Both the position numbers and the translations under genes were made by a program. A stretch of DNA of 64,000 nt from Rhabditoides inermis (taxonomy: Eukaryota > Nematoda > Chromadorea > Rhabditida > Rhabditidae). A model generated the notes under the pieces. It ran no database searches. It saw nothing but the letters and a program-made list of their open reading frames with translations, and was not told where the DNA came from. Position 1 is the first letter of the stretch; every line of letters starts with the position of its first letter. Below are positions 62,619-64,000 of the stretch, piece after piece. The stretch spans positions 124,001 to 188,000 of the forward strand of contig CAWZYM010000217.1 in NCBI GenBank assembly GCA_963966185.1, given 5' to 3'.

Positions 62619-62785
62619 CAAGAACTGTGTCAAGAATGTTGTTGTTGCCGCCGTCAAAGTGGACAGAAGATTTTTCATTTTTTTCGTGATGAGAGCGTAG
62701 TTTACCATGCAATTATTTATCTAAACTATTTTCTATTCTTCTATAAACTAGTGCGGAGGCGCGCGGCAGCGCGCCGAAGCGCTAG
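62619..62785 (+). other. Unique 3' tail and terminal hairpin of element II
   Basis: Same as the element I tail at offset 9272: ACTAGT at 62747, stem GGCGCGC-GGCA-GCGCGCC at 62758-62775, CTAG at 62782-62785. The next base is T and the 34-bp satellite begins at once. Confidence 0.8.
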
Positions 62786-62786
62786 T

Positions 62787-64000
62787 CGTAGGTTCAACAA
62801 AGTGTTGAATGTCGAGTTATCGCATTTTAAACAAAGTGTTTAAAGTCGAGTTTTTTTAATGTTGAATGTCGAGTTATCGCAGTTTCAACAAAGTGTTGAA
62901 AGTCGAGTTATCGCAGTTTCAACAAAGTGTTGAATGTCGAGTTATCGCAGTTTCAACAAAGTGTTGAAAGTCGAGTTATCGCAGTTTCAACAAAGTGTTG
63001 AATGTCGAGTTATCACAGTTTCAACAAAGTGTTGAAAGTCGAGTTATCGTAGGTTCAACAAAGTGTTGAATGTCGAGTTATCGCATTTTAAACAAAGTGG
63101 TTAAAGTCGAGTTATCGCAGTTTCAACAAAGTGTTGAAAGTCGAGTTATCGCAGTTTCAACAAAGTGTTGAAAGTCGAGTTATCGCAGTTTCAACAAAGT
63201 TTTGAATGTCGAGTTATCGCAGTTTCAACAAAGTGTTGAATGTCGAGTTATCGCAGTTTCAACAAAGTAATGAAAGTCGAGTTATCGTAGGTTCAACAAA
63301 GTGTTAAAAGTCGAGTTACCGCAGTTGCAACAAAGTGTTGAAAGCCGAGTTATCGTAGGTTCAACAAAGTGTTGAAAGTAGAGTTATCGTAGGTTCAACA
63401 AAGTGTTGAATGTCGAGTGATCGCAGTTTCAACAAAGTGTTGAATGTCGAGTTATCGCAGTTTCAACAAAGTTTTGAAAGTCCAGTTATCGCAGTCTCAA
63501 CAAAGTGTTGAAAGTCGAGTTATCGTAGGTTCAACAAAGCGTTAAAAGTCGAGTTACCGCAGTTTCAACAAAGTGTTGAAAGTCGAGTTATCGTAGGTTC
63601 AACAAAGTGTTGAAAGTCGAGTTATCGTAGGTTCAACAAAGTGTTGAATGTCGAGTTATCACAGTTTCAACAAAGTGTTGAAAGTCGAGTTATCGTAGGT
63701 TCAACAAAGTGTTGAATGTCGAGTTATTGCATTTTAAACAAAGTGTTTAAAGTCGAGTTATCGCAGTCTCAACAAAGTGTTGAAAGTCGAGTTATCGCAG
63801 TTTCAACAAAGTGTTGAAAGTCGAGATATCGCAGGTTCAACAAAGTGTTGAAAGTCGAGTTATCGCAGTTTCAACAAAGTGTTGAATGTCGAGTTATCGC
63901 AGTTTCAACAAAGTGTTGAATGTCGAGTTATCACAGTTTCAACAAAGTGTTGAAAGTCGAGTTATCGTAGGTTCAACAAAGTGTTGAATGTCGAGTTATT
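62787..64000 (+). repeat. 34-bp palindromic satellite, about 36 monomers, open at right edge
   Basis: The monomer reads CGCAGTTTCAACAAAGTG then TTGAAAGTCGAGTTAT (34 bp). TTTCAACA-AAG-TGTTGAAA is a perfect 8-bp stem with a three-base loop. Main variants: CGTAGG for CGCAGT, GAATGTC for GAAAGTC, and CATTTTAAACA. One irregular monomer near 62850-62870 has lost about 11 bp. A recognisable monomer pair (CGTAGG type followed by the TTTAAACA type) recurs at 62787, 63048 and 63694; the last interval is exactly 19 monomers. No frame of interest. Function unknown. Confidence 0.96.

Larger units (their letters stand above)
53514..62785 (+). mobile_element. Element II: 9.27-kb tandem copy of element I
   Basis: It begins TCCCCCTTTCATACTAAATT directly after the CTAG of element I and ends CTAG at 62782-62785. 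Outside the satellite I saw very few base differences from element I (44435 A versus 53891 G; 44596 A versus 54052 G). Length differences are fully explained: +6 bp in simple repeats, +386 bp from one MITE and its target duplication, and -576 bp (nine monomers) in the satellite, giving 184 bp shorter. It lacks the extra T that separates elements C and I. No coding capacity. Confidence 0.8.

Noticed and set aside
47700..62712. Dozens of ~61-codon minus-strand frames resembling a repeated protein family
   Set aside because: A 64-bp period shifts frame by one base per monomer, so identical frames with a stop every 192 bp are automatic. Variants between monomers show no bias to keep protein sequence.
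62786..62790. 34-bp satellite as the host target into which element II inserted
   Set aside because: The left flank of the I/II pair is element C, not the satellite, so the window gives no matching flank. The adjacency is noted but its cause is unresolved.
62787..64000. CRISPR-like array of short direct repeats
   Set aside because: The whole 34-bp unit repeats with no unique spacers, and the setting is eukaryotic.

Overview
The window is non-coding, repeat-dense eukaryotic DNA. I support no protein gene, rRNA, tRNA or CRISPR array. The open frames present are by-products of tandem repetition (identical 61- or 63-codon frames recurring at the repeat period) or of GA/TC runs. Five tandem-repeat families with monomers from 34 to 935 bp, plus a fold-back MITE flanked by TTAA, suggest heterochromatin of an invertebrate animal. 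A nematode is plausible but unproven (Helitrons carrying heat-shock elements are known in Caenorhabditis; the MITE ends read TTTAAAGG). I cannot name the species.

Layout, all in the + orientation: (1) 1-38297, a compound satellite of 29 'A' monomers (883 or 882 bp) and 20 interspersed 'B' units (634 bp). (2) 38298-39225, element D, a short Helitron/HINE-like element with a TC start, a 104-bp minisatellite and GC-rich terminal hairpins. (3) 39227-42031, exactly three 935-bp 'A3' monomers, a longer and probably older form of A. (4) 42032-44056, element C, 2.0 kb, same architecture, ending in a perfect 17-bp stem and CTAG. (5) 44058-53513 and 53514-62785, elements I and II, two nearly identical head-to-tail copies of a 9.3-9.5 kb element. 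Each holds an internal ~850-bp direct duplication, a GA-rich zone and a very regular 64-bp satellite (88 and 79 monomers), and ends in a hairpin plus CTAG. Element II alone carries a 384-bp fold-back MITE. (6) 62787-64000, a 34-bp satellite whose monomer is a small palindrome, running off the window.

The unifying theme is one superfamily of non-autonomous Helitron/helentron-like elements joined end to end. Their 5' ends share TC, then AAATTT(T/G)CTATGG, then GTCTG repeats. Their 3' ends are stem-loops followed by CTAG. The big satellite appears built from pieces of the same family: A monomers meet at a TC start, and the B segment is the tail of a D-like element cut at the loop of its 3' hairpin. 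No Rep/helicase coding sequence is present, so any mobility would depend on an element elsewhere.

Two satellite classes carry dense consensus transcription-factor sites. The 64-bp array repeats the heat-shock element core TTCTAGAA about 70 times in element I and somewhat fewer in II. The 104-bp minisatellite and the B segments repeat the forkhead core GTAAACAA, about eight sites per B copy. Whether either is bound or transcribed is not knowable from sequence alone.
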